Part shown: piece after piece, positions 36,476 to 46,509 of the stretch
Layout: each line of letters begins with the position of its first letter
Position numbering within the stretch: position 1 is the stretch's first letter
Assembly: GCF_000759435.1 (NCBI RefSeq)
Contig: NZ_JRJG01000050.1
Location: 1 to 64,000 of the forward strand
Length of the DNA: 64,000 nucleotides
DNA from: Hoeflea sp. BAL378
GTDB taxonomy: Bacteria; Pseudomonadota; Alphaproteobacteria; Rhizobiales; Rhizobiaceae
Reading direction: 5' to 3'
Translations under genes and position numbers: made by a program
Notes under the pieces: generated by a model
Database searches by the model: none
What the model was told of the DNA's origin: nothing
The model's input: the letters and a program-made list of their open reading frames with translations, nothing else

Positions 36476-37930
36476 ATGTATCTCGGGCTTGATCTCGGAA
36501 CCTCTTCGCTCAAGGCGCTGCTGATCGATGACAGCCAGCGGATCCTCGGATCGGCGAGCGCGCCGTTGACCGTGGAGCGGCTGCATCCGGGATGGTCGGA
36601 GCAGGATCCCGATAGCTGGATAACCGCCACGCGGGCGGCCTTGGCGGAGCTCGCAAAGACCCATGCGGCGGAGCTCGCCAGGGTGCGTGGCATCGGCCTG
36701 TCGGGCCACATGCACGGCGCCACGACGATCGACCGGACCGGCAAGGTGATCCGTCCCTGCATCCTGTGGAACGACACCCGCAGTTACAAGGAGGCGGCCG
36801 AGCTCGACGCCGATCCGCAGTTCCGGCGGCTGACCGGCAACATCGTCTTCCCCGGCTTCACCGCGCCGAAGCTGAAATGGATGGCGGCGCACGAGCCCGA
36901 GGCCTTCGCGCGGGTGGCGAAAGTGCTGCTGCCCAAGGATTATCTCAGGCTCTGGCTCACGGGCGAGGCGATCTCGGAGATGTCGGATTCGGCCGGCACC
37001 TCCTGGCTCGATGTCGGCAAGCGCGCCTGGGACGACGGCCTGCTCGCGGCCACCGGGCTCGATCGCAGCCAGATGCCGTCGCTGGTCGAGGGCACCGAGC
37101 GCGCCGGCGCGCTGCGCGCCGATGTGGCCTCCGACCTGGGCCTGCCCGCGGGCATTCCCGTCGCCGGCGGCGCGGGCGACAATGCGGCGTCCGCCTGTGG
37201 CATGGGGACGGTCGGCGACAACCATGCCTTCGCCTCGCTCGGCACGTCGGGCGTGCTGTTTGCCGCCAACAACCGCTACCTGCCCAATCCCGACAGCGCC
37301 GTGCATGCCTTCTGCCACGCGCTGCCGGGGACCTGGCACCAGATGGGGGTGATCCTGTCGGCGACCGATTCGCTCAACTGGCTGTCGGGCGTGACCTCGA
37401 CCAAGCCCGCGGTGCTGACCTCCGAGCTCGGCGAGACGCTTCAGGCGCCGGGATCGGTGATGTTCCTGCCCTATCTGTCCGGCGAACGCACCCCGCACAA
37501 CGACGCCGCCATCCGCGGCGCGTTCGCCGGGCTCGGGCATGAATCGGATCGGGCGGCCCTGACCCGCGCCGTGGTCGAAGGCGTGAGCTTCGCCTTCCGC
37601 GACAGTCTCGAGGCGCTCGCCCAGGCGGGAACCGCGCTCACGCGGGTGACCGCCATCGGCGGCGGCTCGCGCTCGATCTACTGGCTCGAGGCGCTGGCCA
37701 CGGTCCTGAACCTGCCGGTCGACCTTCCCGAGGGCGGCGATTTCGGCGCGGCGTTCGGCGCGGCCCGGCTCGCGCTGATCGCCGCGGAGAACGCCGACCC
37801 GCTGTCGGTCTGCACGCAGCCGGCGACCGAATCCACCATTCTTCCCAATCGCGATCTCGCTCCGGCCTTCGACGAGGCCTACCGGCACTATCGCGCCCTC
37901 TATCCCGCAATCAAAGGAGCCATGTCATGA
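36476..37930 (+). CDS. xylB: Xylulokinase
   Basis: 484-residue FGGY sugar kinase. The phosphate-1 loop [15 protein letters not shown], substrate segment [11 protein letters not shown], and catalytic/ATP region [14 protein letters not shown] are present. It converts D-xylulose to xylulose 5-phosphate. The start at ATG 36476 follows GAAAGGA. Its stop overlaps the xylA start (ATGA). Confidence 0.95.
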   Translation: MYLGLDLGTSSLKALLIDDSQRILGSASAPLTVERLHPGWSEQDPDSWITATRAALAELAKTHAAELARVRGIGLSGHMHGATTIDRTGKVIRPCILWNDTRSYKEAAELDADPQFRRLTGNIVFPGFTAPKLKWMAAHEPEAFARVAKVLLPKDYLRLWLTGEAISEMSDSAGTSWLDVGKRAWDDGLLAATGLDRSQMPSLVEGTERAGALRADVASDLGLPAGIPVAGGAGDNAASACGMGTVGDNHAFASLGTSGVLFAANNRYLPNPDSAVHAFCHALPGTWHQMGVILSATDSLNWLSGVTSTKPAVLTSELGETLQAPGSVMFLPYLSGERTPHNDAAIRGAFAGLGHESDRAALTRAVVEGVSFAFRDSLEALAQAGTALTRVTAIGGGSRSIYWLEALATVLNLPVDLPEGGDFGAAFGAARLALIAAENADPLSVCTQPATESTILPNRDLAPAFDEAYRHYRALYPAIKGAMS

Positions 37931-39240
37931 GTACTGGATTTTTCGGAGACGTCAGCAAGATCAAATACGAGGGCCCGGACAGCACCAATCCGCTCGCCTT
38001 CCGCCATTACAATGCCGACGAGATGGTCATGGGCAAGCGGATGGAGGACCATCTGCGCTTCGCCGTCGCCTACTGGCATTCGTTTGCCTGGGAGGGCGGC
38101 GACCCGTTCGGCGGGCGCACCTTCGAGCGTCCCTGGTTCCCCGCCGACACGATGGCGCTGGCCAAGCTCAAGGCCGACGTGGCCTTCGAGATGTTCTCGG
38201 CCCTGGGCGCTCCGTTCTACTGCTTCCATGACGCCGATGTGCGTCCGGAAGGGGACAATTTCGCGGAGAACACGCGAAACCTCGAGGAAATCGTCGACTA
38301 TTTCGCCCGCAAGCAGGAAACCACCGGCGTCAAGCTGCTGTGGGGCACGGCCAATCTGTTCTCCAACCGGCGCTACATGTCGGGGGCGGCGACCAATCCG
38401 GACCCGGACGTATTCGCCTTCGCCGCGGCGACGGTGAAGACCTGCATCGACGCCACGCACAAGCTCGGCGGCGCCAATTACGTGCTGTGGGGCGGGCGCG
38501 AAGGCTACGAGACGCTGCTCAACACCGATCTCAAGCGCGAGGACAACCAGCTCGGCCGGTTCCTCAACCTCGTCGTCGAGTACAAGCACAAGATCGGCTT
38601 CAAGGGCACGATCCTGATCGAGCCCAAGCCGCAGGAGCCGACCAAGCACCAGTACGACTACGACGTCGCCACGGTCTACGGCTTCCTCAAGCGGCACGGG
38701 CTCGAGAACGAGGTCAAGGTGAACATCGAGCAGGGCCACGCGATCCTCGCCGGCCATTCCTTCGAGCACGAGCTGGAACTGGCCCAGGCGCTCGGCATCT
38801 TCGGCTCCATCGACATGAACCGCAACGACTACCAGTCGGGCTGGGATACAGACCAGTTCCCCAACAACGTGCCTGAGATGACGCTCGCCTACTACGCCAT
38901 CCTCAAGGGCGGCGGGTTTAAGACCGGTGGCACCAATTTCGACGCCAAGCTGCGCCGCCAGTCGCTCGATCCGGAAGACCTGCTCTATGCCCATATCGGC
39001 GGCATGGACACCTGCGCCCGGGCGCTGAAGGCCGCGGCGAAGATGGTCGAGGACGGCGTGCTGACGCGCTTCGTCGAGAAGCGCTATGCCGGATGGGACA
39101 CGCCCGAGGCAAAGAAGATGCTCGACGGCTCGCACAGCCTGTCGGATATCGCCGACTATGTCGCCAATGCCGATGTCAATCCGCAGCCGAAATCCGGCCG
39201 CCAGGAATATCTGGAAAACATCGTCAACCGCTACGTCTGA
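37927..39240 (+). CDS. xylA: Xylose isomerase
   Basis: 437-residue TIM-barrel enzyme of the longer class II group, interconverting D-xylose and D-xylulose. The catalytic [10 protein letters not shown] (His/Asp), [13 protein letters not shown] metal-binding segment, [13 protein letters not shown] and [19 protein letters not shown] are all seen. Coupled to xylB, and followed by a strong GC hairpin at 39257-39283. No xylose transporter lies in the window. Confidence 0.96.
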   Translation: MSTGFFGDVSKIKYEGPDSTNPLAFRHYNADEMVMGKRMEDHLRFAVAYWHSFAWEGGDPFGGRTFERPWFPADTMALAKLKADVAFEMFSALGAPFYCFHDADVRPEGDNFAENTRNLEEIVDYFARKQETTGVKLLWGTANLFSNRRYMSGAATNPDPDVFAFAAATVKTCIDATHKLGGANYVLWGGREGYETLLNTDLKREDNQLGRFLNLVVEYKHKIGFKGTILIEPKPQEPTKHQYDYDVATVYGFLKRHGLENEVKVNIEQGHAILAGHSFEHELELAQALGIFGSIDMNRNDYQSGWDTDQFPNNVPEMTLAYYAILKGGGFKTGGTNFDAKLRRQSLDPEDLLYAHIGGMDTCARALKAAAKMVEDGVLTRFVEKRYAGWDTPEAKKMLDGSHSLSDIADYVANADVNPQPKSGRQEYLENIVNRYV

Positions 39241-39256
39241 CGGCGATCCTGCGCGT

Positions 39257-39283
39257 GCGGCGGCCCCTTGCCGGGGCCGCCGC
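39257..39283 (+). terminator. Hairpin after xylA
   Basis: Perfect 11-base inverted repeat GCGGCGGCCCC / GGGGCCGCCGC with a 5-base loop, 17 bases past the xylA stop. A T-rich patch (GTTTTGTTTG) occurs only 15 bases later, so it may act as a weak terminator or an mRNA stabiliser. Confidence 0.5.
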
Positions 39284-39375
39284 GGCCGCCCGCGCCGTGT
39301 TTTGTTTGCACGCCGGTGCCGGGTGGCGTAAATCAGGCCTCCAATCTGAAGCCCATTCCGGAAGGAAGCCCCGCC

Positions 39376-40173
39376 ATGCAATTTGCCCGCCTGAACGGTG
39401 TCGTCATCCATCACCAGGTGATCGGCGCCGCCCCCGACCGGCCGACCATCGTGTTCTCCAATTCGCTGGGCACGGATTATCGCATCTGGCGCGACGTGAT
39501 CGTCCGGCTGGCCGGCGATTTCGGGATCATCGCCTATGACAAGCGCGGCCACGGCCTGTCGGAGGCAGGCGAAGGCGCGATCACCATGGACGATCATGTC
39601 AATGATCTCGCAGCCCTGCTCGATCATTTCCAGGCCAAGGACGTCATCGTCTGCGGCCTGTCGGTGGGCGGCATGATCGCCCAGGGGCTGGCCGCGTCGC
39701 GGCCCGAACTGGTGCGGGCGCTGATCCTGTGCGACACAGGCCACAAGATCGGCACGCGGGAAATGTGGGACGCGCGGATCGCCGCGATCACGGAGCAGGG
39801 GATCGCCGCGATCTCCGACGCGATCCTCGAACGCTGGTTCACCAAGGCCTACCGCAGCGCCGACAACGCCGAATTCACCGGCTACCGACTGATGCTCGAG
39901 CGGACCCCGGTGCAGGGCTATGTCGGCACCTGCGCGGCGATCCGCGATGCCGATTTCACCCGGTCGAGCGCGGCGCTGACCGTTCCCGTCCTGTGCGTGG
40001 TGGGGTCCGAGGACGGCTCGACGCCGCCGCAGCTCGTGGGCGAACTGGCCCGGCTCATCCCCGGCGCGATGTATCAGGAAATCCCCGGCGCCGCGCATCT
40101 TCCCTGCATCGAGAAGCCCGTGGAACTGACCGAGATCATCAAGGCCTTTGTAGACCGGTTGCCCGCCGCCTGA
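39376..40173 (+). CDS. pcaD: Alpha/beta hydrolase, 3-oxoadipate enol-lactonase-like
   Basis: 265 residues. The nucleophile elbow GLSVGGM carries the catalytic serine, the acid is likely in GSEDGSTPP, and the histidine in AAHLPC. The overall sequence resembles PcaD, which hydrolyses 3-oxoadipate enol-lactone in protocatechuate breakdown. No other pca gene is nearby; its neighbours are xylA and a beta-glucosidase, so a sugar lactone or another ester is a fair alternative. The start ATG at 39376 follows GGAAGGAAG. Confidence 0.75.
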   Translation: MQFARLNGVVIHHQVIGAAPDRPTIVFSNSLGTDYRIWRDVIVRLAGDFGIIAYDKRGHGLSEAGEGAITMDDHVNDLAALLDHFQAKDVIVCGLSVGGMIAQGLAASRPELVRALILCDTGHKIGTREMWDARIAAITEQGIAAISDAILERWFTKAYRSADNAEFTGYRLMLERTPVQGYVGTCAAIRDADFTRSSAALTVPVLCVVGSEDGSTPPQLVGELARLIPGAMYQEIPGAAHLPCIEKPVELTEIIKAFVDRLPAA

Positions 40174-40225
40174 CGAAGGCGCGGACCGCCCGAAACGACA
40201 CACCGGATACTGGAATGGACACGCA

Positions 40226-41587
40226 ATGACCGCCGACACCTCCCCGCAGAAGCTCGCTCACCGGTTTCCCGAGGATTTCCTGTTCGGGGTGGCGACTGCC
40301 GCCTATCAGATCGAAGGCGCTGCGACCGCGGACGGCCGCAAGCCCTCGATCTGGGATGCGTTCTCCCACATGCCGGGACGGGTCAAGGGCGGGGACACCG
40401 GCGATGTCGCCTGCGACCACTACAACCGCCTCGAGGCCGATCTCGACCTGATGGCCGGGCTCGGCGTCGATGCCTACCGGTTTTCCATCGCCTGGCCGCG
40501 CATCCTGCCCGACGGCACCGGCGCGATCAACGACAAGGGCTTCGACTTCTACGACCGGTTGCTCGACGGGCTCAAGGCGCGCGGCATCAAGGCCTTCGCG
40601 ACGCTTTACCACTGGGACCTGCCGCTGGCGCTGATGGGCCGTGGTGGCTGGACCGACCGGGAGACGGCCTCGGCCTTTGCGCAGTATGCGGGCGCGGTGA
40701 CGCGGCGGCTGGGGGACCGGCTCGACACGATCGTCACTTTCAACGAGCCCTGGTGTTCGGTCTATCTGGGCCATCTGATGGGCGTGCATGCCCCCGGCGA
40801 ACGGTCCATGGAAGCGGCGATGGCGGCGCTGCATGTCACCAACCTCGCCCATGGCCTCGGCGTGCAGGCGATCCGGGCGGAGCGGGCGCATTTGCCGACC
40901 GGCATCGTTCTCAATGCCATGAGCGTGATGGCCGCAAGCGACAGCGATGCCGACCGCAAAGCCGCGCAACGGGCGAATGACTTCCACAACGGCGTGTATT
41001 TCGGCCCGCTGTTCGAGGGCGTCTACCCGGCTTCCGTGCTCGAGGGATGCCCGGATCTGGCGGGCCATATCCGGGAGGGCGACCTCGACACGATCCGCCA
41101 GCCGCTCGATTTCTGGGGGCTGAACTATTACACGCCGATGCGGGTCCGCGACGATCCGGCGTCGGCCTTTCCGCATGTCGCGACCGCGCCGGCGGTCAAG
41201 CCGGAGAAGACCGATATCGGGTGGGAAATCGAGCCCGCCGGGCTGTCCCACATCGTCAAGGATCTCTACGGCCGCTACACGCTGCCGGAATTCTACATCA
41301 CCGAGAACGGCGCCGCCGACAACACCGACGTCGAGAACGGCGCGGTCAGCGACACGATGCGGCTCGACTACCTCTCGACCCACCTGTCCGTCGCCGCCGA
41401 CCTGATTGCGGAGAACTATCCGCTGAAGGGCTATTTCGCCTGGAGCCTGATGGACAATTACGAATGGGCCGAGGGCTATTCGATGCGCTTCGGCATCGTC
41501 CATGTCGATTATCAAAGCCAGGTCCGCACCATCAAGCAGTCCGGCTACTGGTACCGCGACCTGATGGCCGCCCACGACGGCGGCTGA
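40226..41587 (+). CDS. bglA: GH1 beta-glucosidase
   Basis: 453-residue family 1 glycoside hydrolase, cytoplasmic (no signal). The acid/base Glu is about residue 174 in TFNEPW and the nucleophile Glu about 360 in YITENGA. The N-terminal signature FLFGVATAAYQIEGA and C-terminal LMDNYEWAEGY are present. It hydrolyses short beta-glucosides such as cellobiose. It is 52 bases after the PcaD-like gene and may be cotranscribed with it. Confidence 0.94.
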   Translation: MTADTSPQKLAHRFPEDFLFGVATAAYQIEGAATADGRKPSIWDAFSHMPGRVKGGDTGDVACDHYNRLEADLDLMAGLGVDAYRFSIAWPRILPDGTGAINDKGFDFYDRLLDGLKARGIKAFATLYHWDLPLALMGRGGWTDRETASAFAQYAGAVTRRLGDRLDTIVTFNEPWCSVYLGHLMGVHAPGERSMEAAMAALHVTNLAHGLGVQAIRAERAHLPTGIVLNAMSVMAASDSDADRKAAQRANDFHNGVYFGPLFEGVYPASVLEGCPDLAGHIREGDLDTIRQPLDFWGLNYYTPMRVRDDPASAFPHVATAPAVKPEKTDIGWEIEPAGLSHIVKDLYGRYTLPEFYITENGAADNTDVENGAVSDTMRLDYLSTHLSVAADLIAENYPLKGYFAWSLMDNYEWAEGYSMRFGIVHVDYQSQVRTIKQSGYWYRDLMAAHDGG

Positions 41588-41665
41588 TCTGGTTTCGCCG
41601 GGTTCGGCTGGAACCAGCGTCGCGGTCGTTCGTTGTGGCGCAGACAACCACCCGGAGCCCTCGCC

Positions 41666-42379
41666 ATGGATCAAGCCGTCATCCCTTTTGACTGGGCGCG
41701 CATGCTGCTGGGCGATCCGCCGCCGGCATTCCTGTTGGAAATCTTGTTCCGCACGGTGCTGATCTACATCTACACCTTCGGCCTGATCCGGTGGATCGGC
41801 GGCCGCAGCATCTCGCAACTGTCGCTGGTCGAGTTCCTGCTGGTGATCGCGCTGGGATCGGCGGTGGGCGATTCGCTGTTCTATCCGGACGTGCCGCTAT
41901 TGCATGCCATGCTGGTGATCACCATCATCGTGTTCATCAACAAGGGCCTCGACTACCTGATCCTGTGGTCTGACAAGGCGCAGAAGACGATCGACGGGGT
42001 CCCGAACTGGGTCGTGCATGCAGGGAGGCTCAACCCCGACCAGACGGCAGACCGCGGCATCGGCAAGGCCGAGGTGATGGCGCTGCTCCGGATCGAGGGT
42101 ATCAGCAATCTCGGCGAGGTCGAGGATGCTTTCCTTGAAGCCAATGGCGACCTTAGCGTGTTCCGCGCCAGACAGCCAATTGCCGGAATGCCGATCGTGC
42201 CTCCGCACGAAATCTGTCCGCCGCCGCGCTTCGAGCCAGATTCGAAGGAGGCGAAAAATGCCTCTCTGCTCTGTTGCTACGACTGCGGCACGCTCCGTTC
42301 GCACACAGAGACGGCCTGCCTGCATTGCAAAGGCGAAATCTGGACAGACGCGAAAATGCCCGACAGCAACCTGGCCTGA
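41666..42379 (+). CDS. DUF421 (YetF-type) membrane protein with C-terminal zinc ribbon
   Basis: 237 residues. The N-terminal 100 hold three membrane helices, then the DUF421 cytoplasmic domain (with the KAEVMALLRIEGI segment typical of YetF relatives). An additional tail has C204-x2-C207 and C218-x2-C221, consistent with a zinc ribbon. DUF421 proteins do not normally carry this tail. The start at ATG 41666 was preferred over GTG 41633 because the helix pattern begins there. The function of DUF421 is not settled. It is convergent with the hydroxyproline epimerase gene. Confidence 0.82.
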   Translation: MDQAVIPFDWARMLLGDPPPAFLLEILFRTVLIYIYTFGLIRWIGGRSISQLSLVEFLLVIALGSAVGDSLFYPDVPLLHAMLVITIIVFINKGLDYLILWSDKAQKTIDGVPNWVVHAGRLNPDQTADRGIGKAEVMALLRIEGISNLGEVEDAFLEANGDLSVFRARQPIAGMPIVPPHEICPPPRFEPDSKEAKNASLLCCYDCGTLRSHTETACLHCKGEIWTDAKMPDSNLA

Positions 42380-42405
42380 TGACGTGAGCCACCGGCTGAG
42401 CTCGA

Positions 42406-43410
42406 TCAGCGCACCACGAATCCGTGGGCGAAGGGATCTTCCTCGTCGTCGATGGTGATGGTGTTCAGGCCGGTTTCCACCGCCCAGCCGGCGACGGAGG
42501 GAATGATCGCCGGTCTGCCCCCAACTTCCGCCGCAGCCTCGACGCGGCCATGAAACAGCGAGCCGATGATGCTTTCGTGGACGAAATCATCGCCGGGCTT
42601 GAGCTTGCCCTTCGCGGCCCATTGCGCCATCCGGGCAGACGTCCCGGTGCCGCAGGGCGAGCGGTCGATCGCCTTGTCGCCATAGAACACAGCGTTGCGG
42701 GCAATCGCCTCGGGGCGGGTCGGCGCTCCGGTCCACAGGATGTGGCTCAGCCCGCGGATGTCGGGTTTTTCCGGATGGACGAAGTCGTGCTCGGCGTTGA
42801 GGCGCTCCCTGAGCGCCGGGCTCATGCGCACCAGGTCCGCGGCGGAAAAATCCCTGATGTCGGCGAAATTCTCCTGGGCGTCGACGATGGCGTAGAAGTT
42901 GCCGCCATAGGCGACGTCGACGGTCAGCTCGCCCAGGCCCTCGCACCAGGTGTTGATCCCCGTCGAGTGCAGGAAGGCGGGCACATTGGTGAGCCGCACT
43001 TCGGTGACCTTGCGGCCTTTCTGCTGATAGCGTGCGACGATGCGGCCGGCGGGCGTGTCGATCGCCAGAACGCCCGGTTCGCGCGGGCTCACCAGCCCGT
43101 TCTCGATCGCCATCGTCACCGTGCCGATGGTGCCGTGGCCGCACATCGGCAGGCAGCCGGAGGTCTCGATGAACAGGAAGGCGATATCGCAGTCCTCACG
43201 CGTCGGCGGATACAGAATGGCGCCCGACATCATGTCGTGGCCGCGCGGCTCGAACATCAGCCCGGTCCGGATCCAGTCGTAGTCGCGCAGGAAATGCGCC
43301 CGGCGCTCGAGCATGGTGTCGCCCACGAGCTGCGGGCCGCCACCGGTGACGACGCGGACCGGATTGCCGCAGGTGTGGCCGTCGATGCAGAAGAAACGAT
43401 TGCGCGCCAT
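42406..43410 (-). CDS. lhpA: 4-hydroxyproline 2-epimerase
   Basis: 334-residue proline-racemase fold. Both catalytic cysteines are present: C90 in MCGHGTIG and C253 in SPCGTGTSAR, which distinguishes epimerases/racemases from trans-3-hydroxyproline dehydratases (Thr at the first position). It would convert trans-4-hydroxy-L-proline to cis-4-hydroxy-D-proline. It follows the D-amino-acid dehydrogenase gene by 23 bases, matching the next step of the pathway. The start at ATG 43410 (MARNRFFCIDGHTCGNP) fits the family. Confidence 0.9.
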   Translation of the reverse strand: MARNRFFCIDGHTCGNPVRVVTGGGPQLVGDTMLERRAHFLRDYDWIRTGLMFEPRGHDMMSGAILYPPTREDCDIAFLFIETSGCLPMCGHGTIGTVTMAIENGLVSPREPGVLAIDTPAGRIVARYQQKGRKVTEVRLTNVPAFLHSTGINTWCEGLGELTVDVAYGGNFYAIVDAQENFADIRDFSAADLVRMSPALRERLNAEHDFVHPEKPDIRGLSHILWTGAPTRPEAIARNAVFYGDKAIDRSPCGTGTSARMAQWAAKGKLKPGDDFVHESIIGSLFHGRVEAAAEVGGRPAIIPSVAGWAVETGLNTITIDDEEDPFAHGFVVR

Positions 43411-43433
43411 GGCTTTGCTCTTTGTGCGAGGTT

Positions 43434-44684
43434 TCAGAAACGGTCGGGCCGGCAGGCCGCGATGTCGATGGCGGGATGCCTGCCGCCGACAAGATCGGCG
43501 ACCAGCCGTCCCATGGCCGCGGACTGGGTCAGGCCGAGATGGCCGTTGCCGAAGGCCAGCAGCACGGACGGATCTTCCGGCAGGGCGCCGATGACGGGCA
43601 GGCTGTCTGGCATCGACGGCCGGAATCCCATCCATTCGACGCCGTCCGAGGTTTTCAGCCCCGGCAGGAAGTCGGCCGCCTTGGCGAGCATGGATTTCGA
43701 GCGCGTGTAATTCGGCGGCAGGTCGAGCCCGCCGAGTTCCACCGCGCCGCCGACGCGCAGGCCGGTCTCGAGCGGGGTGACCACGAAGCCGTGATTGCCG
43801 AAGATCAGTTGCCGCTTGAGATCGAAGGCGCCCGGCGGCAGCGTGGTGTTGTAGCCGCGCTCGGTCTCGAGCGGGATGTGCAGCCGGGTCAGGGGACCGA
43901 TCAGCCGCGCCGACCAGGCGCCGGCGCAAACGACGATGCGGTCGGCCTGCCGGGACGTTCCGTCGGCCATCCTTGCGGCAGGGCCCTTTTCGGACCGGTC
44001 CAATGACCGGACTTCGGCCTTCTCGAACACCGCGCCATGGCGCTCCGCATGGGTCCAGATCGCCCGCGCGAAGTGCTGCGGCTCGGACACCGTCTTCCAT
44101 CCCGGCACGAAGGTGCCGGCGACGAAACGGGGCGAAAGGCCGGGCTGCAGCTCGGCCAGCCGTCCGCCGCGGACATGCTCGAAGCCGATGCCCGCCCGCT
44201 CGCGCTGGGTCCAGCCGGTGGCGGTGGCATTGAACTCGGCTTCGCTTTCATAGAGCTCGAGCGAACCGTCATGGCGCACCATCGCGCCGATGCCGGCGCG
44301 GTCGACCAGCGCCATCATCTCGGTCTCGGCGAGCCGCATCAGCGCTGTCTGCGCGGCAATCGAGGTTCGCAGGCGGCCGGGCTGGCTCGCCTTCCAGAAT
44401 TGCCACAGCCAGGGCGTGAGCCGCGGCAGATAGGAGGGACGGATCGACAGCGGTCCCAGCGGATCGAGCAGCCACCGGGGCGCCTTGAGCAGGATCTTCG
44501 GCGAGGCCAGCGGCATGATGTCGGAGAAGGCCAGCGCCGCCGCGTTGCCCTTGCTGGTCTCCTCGGCGATGCCGCTGCGGTCGATCACGGTGACGGCATG
44601 GCCCTGCTCGGATAGAAGCGCCGCCGTGGCGATGCCGACGATTCCGGCGCCGATGATGACAACGCGCTTTGCGGCCTCGCTCAT
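43434..44684 (-). CDS. D-amino-acid/D-hydroxyproline dehydrogenase (FAD)
   Basis: 416-residue DadA-like flavoenzyme with the N-terminal [20 protein letters not shown] motif and C-terminal [14 protein letters not shown]. Next to the epimerase it likely oxidises cis-4-hydroxy-D-proline to a pyrroline carboxylate. The start at ATG 44684 overlaps the trhO stop (ATGA), so the longer frame was rejected. Downstream deaminase and dehydrogenase genes of the hydroxyproline route are not in the window. Confidence 0.88.
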   Translation of the reverse strand: MSEAAKRVVIIGAGIVGIATAALLSEQGHAVTVIDRSGIAEETSKGNAAALAFSDIMPLASPKILLKAPRWLLDPLGPLSIRPSYLPRLTPWLWQFWKASQPGRLRTSIAAQTALMRLAETEMMALVDRAGIGAMVRHDGSLELYESEAEFNATATGWTQRERAGIGFEHVRGGRLAELQPGLSPRFVAGTFVPGWKTVSEPQHFARAIWTHAERHGAVFEKAEVRSLDRSEKGPAARMADGTSRQADRIVVCAGAWSARLIGPLTRLHIPLETERGYNTTLPPGAFDLKRQLIFGNHGFVVTPLETGLRVGGAVELGGLDLPPNYTRSKSMLAKAADFLPGLKTSDGVEWMGFRPSMPDSLPVIGALPEDPSVLLAFGNGHLGLTQSAAMGRLVADLVGGRHPAIDIAACRPDRF

Positions 44685-45625
44685 GCGGTCTCCGTCTCGG
44701 CGCGCGCCTTCGCGCGTTCGGCCAGCATCTGCCGGTGGCGCATGCGGAAGCGTTCGCGGTCTTCCTCGCTGCGGCTGTCGTGGCAGTGCGGACAGGAGAC
44801 GCCTTCCTCGAACAGCGCCGAGGCCTGCTCTTCGGGCGTCACCGGGTTGCGGCAGGCGCGGCAGAGGATCTCGTCGCTCTCGCGCAGGCCGTGGGTGACC
44901 GCGACGCGCTCGTCGAAGACGAAGCAGGAGCCCTGCCACAGGCTTTTCTCTTCGGGCACCTCTTCAAGATATTTCAGGATGCCGCCCTTGAGGTGATAGA
45001 CCTTCTCGTAGCCCTTCGCCCGCATGAAGGCGGTGGCCTTCTCGCAGCGGATGCCGCCGGTGCAGAACATCGCGATCGGCCTGGTCCTGTCCTCGAGGCC
45101 CGCTTTCTCGACCCAGCCCGGAAATTCCCGGAAAGTGCCCGTCTCCGGGTTGATCGCGCCCTTGAACGTGCCGATGCCCACTTCATAGTCGTTGCGGGTG
45201 TCGATGAGGATGGTCTCGGGATCCGATATCAGCTCGTTCCAGTCGCGCGGATCGACATAGGCGCCGACACCCTCGAGCGGGTCGATGTCGGGGACGCCCA
45301 TGGTGACGATCTCCTTTTTCAGGCGCACCTTCATGCGCCTGAACGGCATCTTGTGGGCGCTGCTTTCCTTGTGCTCCAGAGCCTGAAGGCCGGGGATCGC
45401 GCGCAGATGCGCCAGCACCGCGTCGATCGCCGTGCGCGATCCGGCGATGGTGCCGTTGACGCCCTCGCGCGCGAGCAGCAAGGTGCCCTTCACGCCCATC
45501 TGGTCGCAGAGGCTGGCGAGCGGAGCCTGCAGGGCCGCGTGGTCCTCGAGCCGGGCGAAATGATAGAGCGCGGCCACGACGACCGGCTGGTTGGGTGCGG
45601 GAGCTTGTGGATGTGACTTCATCAT
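44681..45625 (-). CDS. trhO: tRNA uridine-34 hydroxylase TrhO (rhodanese-like)
   Basis: 314 residues, YceA/TrhO family: an N-terminal ferredoxin-like domain, then a rhodanese domain with the active cysteine in [12 protein letters not shown], then a C-terminal zinc-binding type CRAC/CPHC tail. The enzyme makes 5-hydroxyuridine at the wobble position of some tRNAs. ATG 45625 and the next codon (also ATG) are both possible starts. Oddly, it is the first gene of a unit with the hydroxyproline genes and overlaps the next start. Confidence 0.9.
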   Translation of the reverse strand: MMKSHPQAPAPNQPVVVAALYHFARLEDHAALQAPLASLCDQMGVKGTLLLAREGVNGTIAGSRTAIDAVLAHLRAIPGLQALEHKESSAHKMPFRRMKVRLKKEIVTMGVPDIDPLEGVGAYVDPRDWNELISDPETILIDTRNDYEVGIGTFKGAINPETGTFREFPGWVEKAGLEDRTRPIAMFCTGGIRCEKATAFMRAKGYEKVYHLKGGILKYLEEVPEEKSLWQGSCFVFDERVAVTHGLRESDEILCRACRNPVTPEEQASALFEEGVSCPHCHDSRSEEDRERFRMRHRQMLAERAKARAETETA

Positions 45626-45765
45626 CGCGGAATAGCGCGTCTCCGGGATTCAGGCAATCGGGCAGGTCGCCTCACCTCGGCCGGTTGAGCGGCGGAAACA
45701 TGGACAAGCCAGACACGAAAGGCTATTCGAAGCGCTCCGATTGACGACGCGAAAGGACCAGCGCC

Positions 45766-46404
45766 ATGGGTGACAAGACCCAAGCCCTCATTTCCATCCT
45801 GAAACTGCAGCCTGTGGTTCCCGTGCTCGTCATCAAGGATCTCGCCCATGCGGTGCCGCTGGCCCGCGCGCTGGTTGCCGGAGGGCTCAAGGCCATCGAG
45901 ATCACGCTCAGGACGCCGGTGGCGCTGGACGCGATCCGGGCGGTGGCCGACGAGGTCGAGGGTGCCGTGCCGGGCGTCGGCACGGTGCTCAATGCGCGTC
46001 AGTACCAACAGGCGGTCGATGCCGGCTCGCAGTTCATCGTCTCTCCCGGCACGACCCAGGAGCTGCTCGACGTGGCGCGCAAATCGCCGGTGCCGATGTT
46101 GCCGGGGGCCGCGACCCCGAGCGAAATCATGGCGCTCAGGGAAGAGGGCTACGAAGTACTGAAGTTCTTCCCCGCCGAACAGGCCGGCGGCGTCGCCTAT
46201 CTCAAATCCCTTGCCTCGCCGCTGGCGGGCACGATGTTCTGCCCCACCGGCGGGATTACCCCCGACAATGCGCGCGACTACCTGTCGCTGAGCAATGTGA
46301 TCTGCGTCGGCGGATCCTGGGTGGCGCCCGCGGCGCTGGTCGAGGCAGGCGACTGGGACGGGATCACGCGGCTCGCCACCGAAGCCTCCTGGCTCTCCGC
46401 CTGA
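45766..46404 (+). CDS. eda: 2-dehydro-3-deoxyphosphogluconate / 4-hydroxy-2-oxoglutarate aldolase
   Basis: 212-residue class I aldolase. The catalytic Glu lies in [10 protein letters not shown] and the Schiff-base Lys in VLKFFPAE. The [10 protein letters not shown] phosphate-site loop is present. It cleaves KDPG in the Entner-Doudoroff route and often also 4-hydroxy-2-oxoglutarate. The start ATG 45766 follows GAAAGGA. It is divergent from trhO, and no edd lies nearby. Confidence 0.93.
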   Translation: MGDKTQALISILKLQPVVPVLVIKDLAHAVPLARALVAGGLKAIEITLRTPVALDAIRAVADEVEGAVPGVGTVLNARQYQQAVDAGSQFIVSPGTTQELLDVARKSPVPMLPGAATPSEIMALREEGYEVLKFFPAEQAGGVAYLKSLASPLAGTMFCPTGGITPDNARDYLSLSNVICVGGSWVAPAALVEAGDWDGITRLATEASWLSA

Positions 46405-46509
46405 ACCGCTCGCGACCGGAAATCCGTTTGAAAGCGGGACCTGGCCTTCCTATCTGAAAGAAAAGCGGGTGTGACATCCGCACCTTCAGAAAGACAAGGA
46501 TCAGGTTTC

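Noticed and set aside
34775-37888. A 1037-codon open frame antisense to xylB, the LacI gene and gltX
   Set aside because: It follows third-position GC bias of the genes on the opposite strand; the composition is Arg/His/Gly/Asp-rich with no motifs, and only its tail end coincides with a shifted frame of gltX.
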